Positions 21,500-33,230 of a stretch of DNA of 64,000 nt are shown here, one piece after another. Under the pieces are notes generated by a model that was given only the letters and a program-made list of their open reading frames with translations, ran no database searches and was not told the DNA's origin. The position numbers and the translations under genes are program-made. The stretch is taken from assembly GCA_027943335.1 (NCBI GenBank), contig BSBK01002925.1, forward strand, positions 310,001 through 374,000. The letters run 5' to 3'. The first letter of the stretch is position 1, and the number at the start of each line of letters is the position of its first letter. Source of the DNA: Chamaecyparis obtusa. Its lineage: Eukaryota > Streptophyta > Pinopsida > Cupressales > Cupressaceae.

Positions 21500-24110
21500 A
21501 GATACATGTCCTTGAGTATGAGCCACTGTTGGTAGTATTCTCTATTTTTCCTGTCCCCCCCCAAAAAATTTTTTTTGAAGTTTTTTGTGTCTTCCTGGTT
21601 TTTGTGTTGAATCCCTTTGCATAATTTTCATATCTTTAGGGTTCAAGTTTAGTCAAAATTGTAGAAACCCTAAGTGCTAGGGTAAAATCCCTTTGTATGC
21701 CTTCAAAATCCAAAAACCCCAATTTTCCCCAGCCTTGTTCTATTTCTATGTTACTTTTTCCAATCACTTAAGTTCCCCTATGAGCACGTGACTATTTCCC
21801 TCTTGGTGTTTGCTGAATCGCTTAGCAATGTTTCATGTCTCTTTATTACTCAGAAAACTAGTGATTACATGTTTTTCACTAGTTCTCCAAGTCCTCCAAT
21901 GGTTAGCACTTTTATTCAGTGATTCAGCAACTGCAGTGGTCGCAAAGTCTCTTATTCTCAATGGTTTAGCCCTTAACTTTTTGTGACTCCGCTGGTGGTT
22001 TCATTCCCTTTGGTCACATGTTCACATGGTCAGCAAGGCCTGACATCATAGTTACCTTAAATCTAATGGTGGGTGCATGATCACATGGGGTAGGAATATT
22101 CCATGCACTCATGTGACAACTGCCTGATCTTCCAACATGTTGTGGCCTGTGCATGGTGTGTCCTTGTTTTCCTAGTCATCCTGACTTGGTAGTTTTTCAT
22201 TGGTCGAGGTGCTAATGATTTGGCAAGTGTCAATGGGACCTGGTTGCTGGCATGTCCTTGAGGGTCCTGACATTCATAGAAGATCTATAATTGGTGTAAG
22301 TTCTCATGGGTTTTGTCAGAGCCATGTGACCTTACACCAGCCATCGATCTTACCTTTTCTCAGGTGACAACAGGTGGGTCCTCTAATAGTTGGAGTCAAC
22401 ATGTGTGATTTTCATTGGTGGAACTGTAATGATGTGTGGGACCATGTTGCCAGGTGTGTTGATTTCTATTATTTTAATTGGTTGACTGACTGATGACATG
22501 GACATGTCAGTGGGCCTGAAAAATTCAAGAGGATGACATATTCAAGATCTACGGCTAGCATAAGAATGCATGGAATGTTCTTAGCTCATGTGATCTTACA
22601 TTGGCTGTCTAATTAAAAGTTTATATTTAGTGGGTCCAGTGTGCTACATGACGTTGATGTACTCACTTTTCATTGGTTATTGACTACTAGCGTGGTTGAG
22701 GAATTTTCAAAGGGTTTGTGACTGTTATGGAGATTAATGTGAACTACCTAATTTGCTGGGAAATAATTGGATTGATGGTCACATTTTAAATTGGAGCCTG
22801 TAGCCATTTTATTTCAAATTCAAATATTTCTGCAGGGTTAGGAGACAGTGCATCAAAAGAGCCATAATGCAGGACCATTTTTGGTCATTTCCAGCTTGGT
22901 TGCGGGTGAGAATTTATGAAGATGATCCTAGTAGTTGTTCCAGCATGATATTACATCCTTGGGAGCCTCTACAAAGGAAAGATTGATAGGTGGGTCATGC
23001 ATTCTTTGCTGTAGCCATAATTAATGAGGCTTTTGTGGTGATTTTGTCCTTGAGGCTGGTATATGGTCAGATTAGTTGCAAATTTTGATAATTTTTTTAT
23101 TTCACCACCCATGCGCTTGGAACCTTTCTTGTTTGCATTCATTGTTTGTTTGAGTTAGGTGATTTTGAATTTTTTCTTTGAATGATCATCAGTTTCTTGT
23201 TGCAATCCTTGAGATAAAAGGATTTTTCAAGATCATTCAAAGGAATTGGGAGTTAGGTGTTCAAAACCTCTTACTGGGTGAGCCCTATTCTTAGTCAAGG
23301 TTGTAAGAATTTTGTTTCAATGCTTGTTAGTGAGAGATGAAAAGTTGTAGGTCTAAGCTATAGTTTGCAAGCATGGTTTTTTATGACTGATTGCATGCAT
23401 AGAAAGGATTCATCATACTTAATACAAATATACAATTCTTCTCTCTCCTCTGTGTCAAGTCAGGTGTGCTTTGAGCTTTCTAGTTCATTACATATTGTTT
23501 TATGTATGTATCTTCATTCTTGAGTTCTAATCTAGGATTGGATTAAAGAATTCTCTAGATGGGGTATGAGTTTACACTTGCCTACATAAGGATTCTTTGT
23601 AAGTAGTAAGGATTGTGGTAAATGTATTTATGGCCATGAATCTCAGATATTCTCTGATCTATGTATCTTTTGTGTCTAAGAAATCTTTCCCAATGGATGA
23701 CGCACTAGCCTAGATGAATGAATCTTTTGTTAACATACATTGATTGAAGTTATTGCAATCCAAATCTTAAAATCAAGAACCTTTTTAAATTTTAAATCTT
23801 TGGTTGTGTATTTTTGTTACCCCATAGTAATGGAGAGTCAATGAATGTAAGGTTGGCATTTAGCACTTTCTTGCTATCATTTATTATATAAACATAGACT
23901 TTGGTGTGTAAGGTATAGTTTTCACTAGGATAGGTGCACCCACCTTGGTTTTGCAGAGCTAGAAGTGAAGAGGGCAGTCTTGTCCCTATAGTTGCTCCAA
24001 TTATCCTAGGATCCTTTTACATTTTGGAACTAACCACTCCTAAAATCTATCTGAAAGTATATTGGAAGCCTAAGAGCATAAGCCATTTTGAAACACCAAC
24101 AGATGCTTGT
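21500..24110 (+). repeat. Long LTR of element C (limits approximate)
   Basis: Non-coding block of about 2.4-2.6 kb. It shares order and short matching tracts with 62823-64000, for example the part before CACTTAAG (21770 and 63000) and the hairpin module GTAAGTTCTCAT...TTTGTCAGA (22296 and 63244). A TATA-like TTATATAAACA lies near 23884. Start and end are not fixed; the 5' LTR is outside the window. The only open frames are short and lack motifs. Confidence 0.5.
22293..22338 (+). other. Hairpin module in C-type LTR
   Basis: Arms of 17 nt (22293-22309 and 22322-22338; GGTGTAAG...CTTACACC) pair at about 15 of 17 positions around the loop GTTTTGTCAGAG. A weaker copy is at 22561-22598, and a related one is at 63243-63283 in the right-edge LTR with the loop core TTTGTCAGA kept. 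Confidence 0.6.
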
Positions 24111-26848
24111 CCTGTCTTGAGTGAATTCAGATCTAGTGCAAAGTTGCTCATTAACTCATTCAATCTCTTCTTTAGGTACTTCTCTCCTGCAACTATGGAT
24201 GTAGATTCTTCAAGGCTTGAAAAATTACTTTTGAACTATGAGATAACTGTACTCAAATCATCAACCAAGTGTACCTTATACACTTTCTTGTCTTCTAGAA
24301 ATAGACTATTTAGTATGTTCAGAGATTCCACAAGGAGAGGATTTCTCATTACTTGTTCCTCCTTTTCCTTCCCCATAGCTAGGATGTTGAACATAATCAG
24401 GTATTCTTCTCTCCATGAGTCCAAACTAGATGTGTTAGGTGTCAAGCTTGACAAAAATGCTGAGGATGGAGTGATGTGAGTGCTATCCATCACTTCTAGT
24501 TTTATCTTGGCTAGTTCAACATAAGTTTCATCTTTCTCTTGTTCTTTTTCTTCTTCTTATTCTTTATTTTCTTCCTCTTCCATTTTCTCTTCTTCTTTCT
24601 CATCTTATATATTTTCAATCAATACCTCTTCTTGATGAGTGTGAGGTGTGTTGCTACATAAAATCTCAGCTTCTTGTGTGCTCACAAAAGCTTCCTCAAA
24701 CTTGTCCAATTCTATATCAGTGGCTGCCATGGCTATCTCCACATTATCAATGATAATAGTGTTTCCCTTGAGTGATTATGACATGGGTGCAGACTTGGCT
24801 AACTCTATTTTTAGTTCCACTATAGGTGTTGAATCCTGAGGACTTGTAGATTTTTCCTTGATGGTCTCTAACCATTTGGTGACCTTTATGGGTACATTAG
24901 TTGTGGGCACAATAGGTGGATACATGTTTCTATTCATAAATACCTTCTCAAAGTATTTTTCTATTTCTTTTGCAATTAGCTCATAATTATTATCCATTAT
25001 GTTCAAAGTTCTTATCTTTGTTCTAAGGTGAGGCTTCACCAAATCTAACAGCAATTTCTTTTCTTCTAGTTCACACATAGGAAGGGTATCATCAATAATC
25101 TTCTCCCTTATCCATAGATCTTCCTCAATAGTCTGTCTCTTTTGGAATTCAAGGATATTCCATACCTTGTCAGGAATCATGGTTTTTAGTTCGAAGACTA
25201 TTTTCTTGAACTTTAACATGTGCTTGACCAACATACCATGAATCTTAGATTTGTCTATTTCATTATACTTGTCATAGAATTTCCCTACTTGGTCAATTCT
25301 TCCCTCATCAACTATTTTGGCACTTAGCACACTAAGACTGGGTTTGAAGCTTACTTCAAGAGGTGCTTGGGTGTTTCTTCCATTTCTTGTGACTCTCAAG
25401 GATGGATGACTGGTGCCAACCTATTTCTTCCTCTTTGGCATTTCCTTATACTTGGGAGGATCTATAAGCTCAATGGTTTTCTTGGACATAGAAGGAGTAT
25501 CATCTTCTTTACCCTTCTGACTATCATCTTTTTCAATTTTTATCTTCTTCATCTTGGGGTCATGTGATTTTTCCTTAGTTGCATCTACTCTCTTTAGTTC
25601 CAAAGAAATATTTTCATCCCTTGCTTTATCAAGGTCTACTTGAGATACACCATGAATCCTTCAGATCTCTAATGTGACTTTAGCAACCTTTCTTTTTGTT
25701 GTTTCACTATTAAGTTTAGCATCTACTTCTCTGGTTTTCTCCTCATATGTTCCCCATCTAGGTTCATTAGGATCTTTGGGGGTTGATAGTAATACCTATG
25801 CATATGCTTCAAGGACCTATTCCTCTACCTCATAGAAAAGTGGATGAATCCACTTAGTTCTTGGTTTAATAGCTTCCATACAAGTTGTGTCTATCTCTAC
25901 CATAAAAAAAATTGAATCCTTATACTTTTCCACAATGCTCTCTGGAATCCTATACCTCATTTGCCTCTTGACCCTGAAGGTCTTCAATTCCAATGTCACA
26001 TAATCTCTTAATGCACTTTCAATGGATTCTTTGTTGGATATCTAACACATGGTTGGAATGGACTTGTCCAAATACAAATCTGATATTCTTCCAACAATAT
26101 GAAGGTACATGTAGATGATTAATGACCCAAACTTGAATATCTTTATCTTGTCATGTTTGATAGATTTGATGTTATCAATCAACTATGTGTGCAAGATCTC
26201 ACACAAATTGAACTCACCATCTTCCTTTACTAGTTTGATGGATTCTAGAATAGTGCTCGCAGACACACTATTCACCTTGCTGGTGTGATGAAACTGGTAT
26301 CCCAGTATTATAGACATTAGTTTGATGTTTTCTTGCTTAATAGGATCGATTGTCATGCCACACCTATCACTCCTTGACTTACATGTTTGATCAACCATCT
26401 TTCTGACATCCTTTCCCACAAGAAGGATGACACTTGCTCTAGAAAGGCTTGTCATCTCATGTATTAATTCACTAGTGATTCTAACTAGTACATCACCAAT
26501 CCAAAACAAATCATCATGAATTCTACTCAATAAAATATTTATCCATTCTATCTCATAGAATTCACATGCCATAGCATACTCAACAATAGGGTGATCATTC
26601 CATTTAGCATATTCATCCATGAATGTTTTGTCTAGTTTTAACATGGTATCCATGTGTGCCCTTAACCTATCCAACCTAACTGGTTCTTTCTTGTAGTAGA
26701 TGTATGCCCTAATGTCTTCCACATGCATGACACCCATAGGCATGTGGGAGAAAGCTCCCTCTAAATCATCTAGGGTTGATTTAAATGGATGTTTCTTGAA
26801 TACATATCTCTTCTTCTCAGTGACATCATAAAAAATGGGAGTGGCCAT
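24111..26848 (-). pseudogene. Element D ORF2, unknown protein, C-terminus lost
   Basis: Start at ATG 26848 (MATPIFYD), matched by E (MVTLIIYE at 56211). One reading phase holds from 26848 to about 24236. The N-terminal third contains the family block SRIHDDLFWIGDVLVRIT followed by ELIHEMTSLS; a central part reads QVGKFYDKYNEID and later VKPHLRTKIRTL; the C-terminal half is charged and helical in appearance. Stops are few: TAG at 26183-26185, 25796-25798 and near 25421, among others. I do not recognise the protein. In layout its N-terminal part faintly recalls plant transposon env-like proteins of unknown function, which is a weak inference. Confidence 0.7.
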
Positions 26849-26919
26849 GACTTACTTGATTAGTCAATTTCCAACTGTAATATAAGATGATCTAAAGACT
26901 TCTGAATTGACGTGTCAAT

Positions 26920-26928
26920 CTAGGGTTT
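26920..26928 (-). promoter_or_regulatory. AAACCCTAG box upstream of D ORF2
   Basis: Minus-strand AAACCCTAG lies 72 nt before the ORF2 ATG (26848). The same box precedes ORF2 in N and E. AAACCCTA (telo-box) is common in plant gene promoters and leaders. Confidence 0.55.
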
Positions 26929-27214
26929 CTAAAACTAACCAAATGCACTGATAATTACTGAAAATCACTTATAGATCAATCTCCAAGTCTTCACAACAAC
27001 TTCAAAGGCTCTTTCTACTCTCTTGTCACTTTAAATTTGAATGCAATGAGTAATCAAATAACTTCTATGTACTTTAAAGTGAAAATTCTACCATTAATGC
27101 AAGTCGCATAACCCAGGTTGTCACTTCAATATTTCCAACTTGAGTTCTATTGACAATCAGCATATGCGCTCTTGCACATAGGTACTTTTATACTCCAAAA
27201 TCTTAAGTCCAAAG

Positions 27215-28425
27215 GTGCATAATCTAAGGATAAGTATACCAGCCACGCAGGGGTCTAGAGCTAAATTAGCTCCCCCTATGACCTTGAGGGCCATTCATCC
27301 AAATGTAGAGGGTGTGTCCTCTATGAATGCATCCAATACATTCTCATCAGTCTTGTCCTTCTTTTTCTCTTACCAAATCATGCTCACATCATCTGAGGCT
27401 TTGACAAAATTAACTTCTCCTATGGGATCCAAAACTAGTTCTTCGGTCTTTTTAGGGCTTCTCTAACCTTGCATCCTTGAACTACAGAACCTTGAGATAT
27501 GTCTAGCCTTGTTACAAGAGTGAAAAATGACTGGAGGTCTTATATTCCTCAGCACATTGACATGAGTCACCATTCTACATTGTTTTGTTGTGTGACCATT
27601 ATAGTTACATATCTGGCATGTAACATTCTAAGAACTTCTTACATTTATCTGATTATGATTTCTCTGATCTTGCTAAATCCTATTCTTCTTACTAGTCTTG
27701 CAATTCATAGCTCTATGACCAAACTTGTTGCATGAATAACAGTAACCATTAAAAGGTCTTACCTCTGTACAGTTCCTTGCAATGTGTCCATGCTTGTTAC
27801 ATGCAAAACAAGTGCATTCTACTTGCTTGCACTCATTCTTACATGGTCCACCATTATCTTTGGTTTGATCTTCAATCTTTTGAGCATCAGTAGAGTCCTT
27901 TTGTGAATCCTTTCTTGCTCACATGTTGTCAATCTAATTTTTGGCTTCATTGTATCCAATACAACTAGTGTCTCCTTTGGCTCTCCTTGCATACAACTAA
28001 GATTCTATCAAATTAGAACTAGTGTGTAATTTGTCAATGTGATTCTTTACTTCTTTCAATTTAGACTCCAAGCTTTCTTTGCTATTCCTTAGTTCCAAGA
28101 TTTCCATGTTTTCTTGCCTTAGTTCTTCATTTAGTTAAAGGTTCTCTTTGATCTGTTCATCATAAACTTCCTGATTATTAGTTAGCTTATCATCAAACTC
28201 TTCAAGTTGTTCTTTTAAGGATTTGTTTTATTCATTCAACTTCTTGACCATTGTCCCTAGATCACTAGTAGAGCATTCTTTCAAATCTTTCCTTAGCTTT
28301 TTGATGACTAATTGAGCATCACTAAGTTTATCCTTTAGTTCTTTAGATTCTCTTTCTGACTTGTCCAGGTCTTCAAGAGCAGCTTCAAGATTTCTTTTTA
28401 GATGTTTCATTTCTGCTTTGTCCAT
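27215..28425 (-). pseudogene. Element D ORF1: coiled coil plus four CCHC knuckles (Gag-like)
   Basis: Start ATG 28425 (MDKAEMKHLKRN). The first 150 or so residues have heptad-like Leu, Lys and Glu patterns typical of a coiled coil. Downstream, knuckles are visible: CFACNKHGHIARNC, CYSCNKFGHRAMNC, a third CQIC...GH...C, and a fourth reading HSCNKARHISRFC that has lost its first Cys and its Gly. Several in-frame stops interrupt it. The arrangement (coil then multiple CCHC knuckles) suggests a Gag-like RNA-binding protein. The standard copia gag (UBN2) core seen in F is not evident here. Confidence 0.7.
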
Positions 28426-28465
28426 GATCTTCTTAAGTGGTTAAACTTCTTTGCTAAGGACCAGA

Positions 28466-28477
28466 GCTCTGATACCA
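28466..28477 (-). other. Primer-binding site of element D
   Basis: Plus-strand GCTCTGATACCA is the complement of TGGTATCAGAGC, the initiator tRNA-Met-type site of copia elements. It is separated from the LTR end by AT. Confidence 0.9.
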
Positions 28478-28479
28478 AT

Positions 28480-29604
28480 TATTAGGAATAGGAACACTGA
28501 GAGGCGGGGGGGGGGGGTGAATCAGTGTTCACTATATTTTAACTTTTCACTTTACTCTTTATACTCAAATTAAATGCTTAAGTACTAAAATAAACATTCA
28601 TAAAAACATGAAACATGAAATCAACACATGACACCAATATGGTTATGGGGAAATCCAAATAGGTAAAAACCTAGGTGGGAATTGACACCCACTAATATTT
28701 TGCACTAGTGTTTTGTGATCCTTGTTAGAAGATCCTTAACCTTGTTAGGAGTTGCTTTACAATGATTTAAGTATAGTAAACCTTGTTAAAGGTCAAACCC
28801 TATTAGGAGTCTTTTACAATCATCCCTATTAGGGGAGAGGATGCACTATCCAAGAGCTCACTTCTCAAGTGGTGAAGGCTACAACCTTCTGATCTCAGAT
28901 ACACACTATATCTACAGGATGAACTATCATTGTGACACTGCTTGTCAGATCAGTTCCTTTGATGCACTGATGCTTTGATCTCTAGAAAAGCTCTAATACA
29001 TCTTCTATTGTCTTTGCACACTTCTGCTCTACTTATTACAAATCTCTCTTCACTCCCATACCAAATACAATGGGCACACCTTCTATTTATACACTCATAC
29101 AAAATTCACAACTAGGTCGGCCCTATAACTAATTAGAAACAATGCTTCCCAATGAATTGGCTTAAGCATGATTATAATTATACATATTAAAATTTTAGAG
29201 ACCTAATTATAATGGATGCATAGCCTTTACAACATTACATTATCATCACAAACTAAAATACTAATTGTCAGCTCCATGCTTTGTTCTCTACTAGCACACA
29301 CTGGCTGTGCAACTTCAACTGACTTTAACTTTCTCATCCTTGCACATCTACTTATGTACTCATAGAATAAGCATGAATATAGTCTAAAAACCATAACTTC
29401 TAGGGTACATACCATAATTCATCTATACACACATGCCCTAATGCTTTGAACTGTAGGAACTTTGTACACTGATTAGTCTGCAACACTTAACTAAATTCTA
29501 ATCTTTACATCAAGTGTGCTAACTCCAAACTACTATATGACTTTGTTTCCATAATGAAAACACTATATCTAGTCATATACCTCAATATAGACAACTTTCC
29601 AACC
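28480..29604 (-). repeat. Element D 5' LTR
   Basis: About 1125 bp, similar in sequence and length to the E LTR at 30076-31198. Read on the minus strand it begins near TTGGAAAGTTGTC and ends CCTATTCCTAATA, next to the primer site. A minus-strand TATA box (TATAAATAG) is at 29083-29091. A run of 12 G (C on the sense strand) is at 28506-28517. Confidence 0.8.
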
Positions 29605-30070
29605 CTTACAACACCACCATCATGCTTCACTAATTTAAAAAACTTGTTTTTATCTCCAGTCATATGATGTGAACAACCACTATCTATAATCCATTTAGAT
29701 TTCTTATCAACATGTGATACTAAAGAATTTTCCTCATGTACTGGTGCATCTTTAATAAAAAAAAATCCAATCTCCTCATAATATAAATCACCATCATCAG
29801 AAATACCTTCACTAGCATAATAACATTCCTTATCCTTTGAATACTTATACTTGAAAAGCTTAGGCTTGTACTTAGGAACTCTTGTACGACATCTAGATGC
29901 AAAATGACCTACCTTATTGAATGAAAAACATTTCAAATGTAATTTTTCTTTTCAATTTACCCTTACCTCTCTTTTGTCTTCTATCAATCAATGCAACAAG
30001 TTCATCCATCTTTATTTCCTCTACTTGTATCGGTTTCCATTCCTCTGCATATCCACCAAGCTCTTCCTTT
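29605..30070 (-). pseudogene. Element F gag (3' part) and copia protease
   Basis: Minus-strand fragment of a true Ty1/copia polyprotein. From right to left in the sequence it reads a gag end (LKEELGGYAEEW), a basic stretch (DRRQKRGKGKLKRK), a zinc knuckle with its second Cys changed to Phe (CFSFNKVGHFASRC), and the copia protease signature WIIDSGCSHHMTGD with D-S-G intact. It stops at HDGGVVRVG where the D LTR starts. Its other half lies at 61977-62651, separated by element E. This is the only piece of a pol-bearing copia element in the window. Confidence 0.85.
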
Positions 30071-30075
30071 AGGTT
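30071..30075. other. Target site duplication of E, left copy (aggtt)
   Basis: aggtt at 30071-30075 directly precedes TGTTAGGAATGG of the left LTR and recurs at 61972-61976 directly after CCAACA of the right LTR. The two flanks together form a continuous copia gag. Confidence 0.9.
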
Positions 30076-31198
30076 TGTTAGGAATGGGAACACTGAGATG
30101 GGGGGGGGGAGTGAATTAGTGTTCACTATATTTTAACTTTTTACTTTAATCTTTATGTTGAACATAAATGCTTAAGAACTAAATTAAATATTCACATAAA
30201 CATAAAACATGAAATCAACACATGACATCAATATGGTTACAGGGAAACCCAAATAGGTAAAAACCCCAGTGGGACTTGATACCCACTAATATTATACACT
30301 AGTGTTTTGTGATCCTTGCTAAAAGATCCTTTACTATGTTAGGAGTAGCTTTACAATGCTTTAAGTATAGTAGAACTTGTTAAGGGTTAGACCATGTTAG
30401 GAGTCTTTTACAATCATCCCTATTAGGGGACAAGATTCACTATCCAAGAGAACACTACTCAAGTGGTGAAGGCTACAACCTTCTAATCTTAGATACACAC
30501 TATATCTATAGGATGAACTATCACTATGAAACTACTTGTCAGATCAGTTCCTTTGATGCACTAATGCTTTGACCTCTTGCAAAGCTCTAACACATCTTCT
30601 AGTGTCTTCACAAACTTCTTCTCTACTTATCACAACTCTATCTCTACTTCGATACCGAATACGATGGGTGCACCTTATATTTATGTGCTCATACAAAATA
30701 CATAATTAGGCCAGCCCTATAACTAATTACAAACAACACTTCCAAATGAATTGTCTTAAGCATGCTTACAAGTATACATATAAACATGTCAGCAACCTAA
30801 ATACAATAGGTGCATAGCCTTTACAACATTACATTATAATCGCAAACCAAAATGCTAACTATCAGTTCCATGCTTTGTTCTCTACTAGCACACACTGGCT
30901 GTGCATCTTTAGCTAATTATAATTTTGACATCTTTGCATATCTACTTATGCACTCATACACTAAGCATGAGTATAGTCTAACAAACTTAACTTCCAGGGC
31001 ACATACCATAATTCTTCCATACACTCATGCGTTGATGCTCAGAGCTACCGAAACTTTGTATACTATCCAGTCTTCAACACTTAACTGAATTCTGATATTT
31101 ACATCTAGTGCACTAACTCCAAACTAGTATATGATTTTTTTGTCATAATGACAACACTATATCTAGTCATATACTTCAGTATAGACAACTTGCCAATA
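30076..31198 (-). repeat. Element E 3' LTR
   Basis: 1123 bp. On the minus strand it runs from TATTGGCAAGTTGTC (TG mutated to TA) to CATTCCTAACA. A complementary purine tract (AAAAGGGGAGAT on the minus strand) is at 31199-31211. A TATA-like CATAAATATAAG (minus) lies near 30684. A G-run of 10 is at 30100-30109. Confidence 0.85.
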
Positions 31199-31211
31199 AT
31201 CTCCCCTTTTG
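31199..31211 (-). other. Polypurine tract of element E
   Basis: Minus-strand AAAAGGGGAGAT next to the 3' LTR, in the setting GCCATCAATGACAAAAGGGG, which closely parallels the N tract at 38320. Confidence 0.85.
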
Positions 31212-31368
31212 TCATTGATGGCAACAAAGGAATATGGCCAAGTTGCTAACTGTCCCTTAGCACAATTTTTTTTGGTCTTCTATACATTTTTTATACAAAG
31301 GTGTATCAAAAAATTGTATCTACACATACTTACTTAGGGAAAACATTCGGATATGCTATCTTGAGGTT

Positions 31369-31740
31369 CTAGATCTCCTTCTTCCAAAATGTTATCAAGG
31401 AGTTAACTATCTGGAGATGGGCACATAATGCATATTCAAGTTTTTCCATCTTCTTCAAATCTATGCTGGGACCTTGATCATAGGTTATAATTGTGGCATC
31501 TATCTCCTTTATGCTCTGATTGAGAATGTCTAGTGAGGGCACAAGAGCATTCTTCAACTGGGTCTATCTAAACCTTATCTTTTCCATCTCTTTCTTTTCC
31601 TTCTCAAATTTGTCTGACTGACCTTGGTAGATATTCTTGCACATGTTTACATCAATGGATGTGTCAATCATTGAACTCTTCACCTACTCAATCATAGCTT
31701 CTTCTTCTTTTATTTCTTTGAAATGGGCATCTGTAAGCTT
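31369..31740 (-). pseudogene. Element E ORF2, C-terminal end
   Basis: Last part of ORF2, separated from the rest (53448-56211) by insertion of B2. It is rich in Lys, Glu and Leu and coiled-coil-like (for example QSDKFEKEKKEMEK), ending at 31369. An in-frame TAG lies near 31560. Identified by position, strand and the target duplication agctt that joins it to 53448. Confidence 0.6.
31736..31740. other. Target site duplication of B2, left copy (agctt)
   Basis: agctt precedes TGTAATACCCC and recurs at 53443-53447 after the CA end of the right LTR. Confidence 0.9.
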
Positions 31741-32146
31741 TGTAATACCCCAAAAATAGGCTATAGGTTCATTAACCTCCTATATCAACACATCAAACAA
31801 AATCAACATCGAAGTCCTAACCTAAGGCACATCTGAACATCATCGAATCCTAATTGATTATCCTAAATTCTGCATTGGGAAATATTCCTAGTAATATTCC
31901 TAATCATCATAATTATCTTTAATTTAATAGTTATTTGGCGATAAATCCTATTTATCCTAAAGTTTAATTAATTGAATATAATCAATATTTAATTAATTAG
32001 ATTTAATACTGCCACTTAATCAATTTAATTGAATTTAATTATATTTATTCCTAATTATTATTATTTAAATTTGACAATAAATAAAAATTCCTATCATTAA
32101 TTGATTAAATTATTATTTAATTAATTAAAGAAAGTTGTCATATTTA
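31741..32146 (+). repeat. B2 5' LTR, left part (before N)
   Basis: 406 bp from TGTAATACCCC, matching 52226-52631. The LTR is cut by N at the duplicated attta (32142-32146) and continues at 39351. Confidence 0.9.
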
Positions 32147-33159
32147 TGTTGGCAATTTGGCTAATGTGGATGTATAGATGTTGTCATTATGGCAACATAT
32201 GATCTCTACTAAGAGCGCAAAATCTGGAATGCAAGTATGGCAAGTTGAAGGAAGAAATTGTCTAAGTATGGATACAGTGATCCTAACAGAGCACCTGATG
32301 AAGATTTAGTTGGCGACGTCCACTGGAGAAATATTTTTTTTTGTGCAGTTAACTAAAGCTTCTACAGAGTATGAGGATACCCCATCTTAGTGTGCATAAA
32401 TTTTGGAGTAGTACAGGGGAAGTTATTTGAAGTTTACCAAAGATAGTTTTGCAGATAGAATAGTTTTGGAGACAGTATTAGCGAAAGAGTTAAGGGATTA
32501 TTTTTGCTTGTCAAAATAATGACTTAACATTATGAAGGGATGACATCCTAGATGTTTACCCTTGGATAAAGATTTTGGAAGCTGACCATATAAAGTTATT
32601 AGCTTTAATAACTCATATATTAGGCATACTTGAAATGTAATGATAATGATGTTTTTTGTAAAAAGAAAGAAAAGGATAACTTGTGAAAGTTGTATATTGT
32701 GATAGCAGCAAAGACTATTGATGTGAAGTTGTAAGCAGTACCATATTATAGTCAGAAACATTTTGTATTACTTGTTTGGGCAGTGAGCTCAGCTGGTGAT
32801 CAGGTTTTGTAATCTAACTCCTAATAGAGTTAAGGATTCTAACAAGGCCTAAAGTCCTTTAACTAGGATAGATCTACTATATATTGCAAACTGACTCTTA
32901 ATAGGGTCCAATATCCCTAACAAGATACTTTTGATTAGTGATCTTTGTGGGTACCATCCCCAGCAGGGTTTTCCCTTGGCCAAGGTTTCCTCGAGAACAT
33001 ATCATGTGTTATGAGTTCTTTCTATTTACTACTATGTTTGTTAATTAGCTTGATAATCTTTGTATGCACTAAAGTAATCTGTTATATCCATAAGTGGGAA
33101 AAAGTAAAAGTTTTTGAAATAATGATTCACCCCCCTCTCAGTATTTCCTATTTCTAACA
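32147..33159 (+). repeat. Element N 5' LTR
   Basis: 1013 bp, TGTTGGCAATTTGG to CCTATTTCTAACA, directly followed by A and the primer site. It differs from the 3' LTR at roughly 60 positions (about 6 percent, hand count). A GATTCACCCCCC tract lies near its end, as in D, E and F. Confidence 0.93.
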
Positions 33160-33161
33160 AT

Positions 33162-33173
33162 TGGTATCAGAGC
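33162..33173 (+). other. Primer-binding site of element N
   Basis: TGGTATCAGAGC, the initiator tRNA-Met complement typical of Ty1/copia elements. Confidence 0.95.
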
Positions 33174-33230
33174 ACAGTTACTCAGAGAAGGAACATTCAA
33201 GGAAAGTTTAGTAGCTTGAGTAAGATCTCT

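Larger units (their letters stand above)
20332..24110 (+). mobile_element. Element C: Ty3/gypsy fragment (integrase plus long 3' LTR), cut by A
   Basis: The integrase starts abruptly after the A LTR, so A inserted into it and the rest of C lies left of the window. After the integrase stop at 21378 comes a long sequence related to the block at 62823-64000, which I read as a long LTR. The right boundary at about 24110 is where similarity between D and E stops. There is no chromodomain after integrase, so C belongs to a non-chromoviral gypsy group. Confidence 0.65.
24111..29604 (-). mobile_element. Element D: RT-less two-ORF LTR element (N/D/E family), 3' end lost
   Basis: Minus-strand element with 5' LTR (28480-29604), a tRNA-Met-like primer site (28466-28477), ORF1 (coiled coil plus CCHC) and ORF2. 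It closely matches element E (57834-53511). Similarity to E ends at 24111, where the C LTR begins, so its 3' part is missing from the window. No reverse transcriptase or integrase motif is found in its 4.4-kb body. It sits in the protease region of copia element F. Confidence 0.8.

Noticed and set aside
23934..24479. 181-codon plus-strand frame
   Set aside because: It runs antisense to D ORF2 and across the C/D junction; no motif.
29227..29415. Short frames in the LTRs of D and E (also 30852-31088 and 61627-61818)
   Set aside because: They fall in LTR sequence and recur only because the LTRs are repeats.
28480..31198. Solo LTR pair forming one element
   Set aside because: The two LTRs (28480-29604 and 30076-31198) flank only an F fragment. 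Primer site and purine tract positions show they belong to two different elements, D and E.
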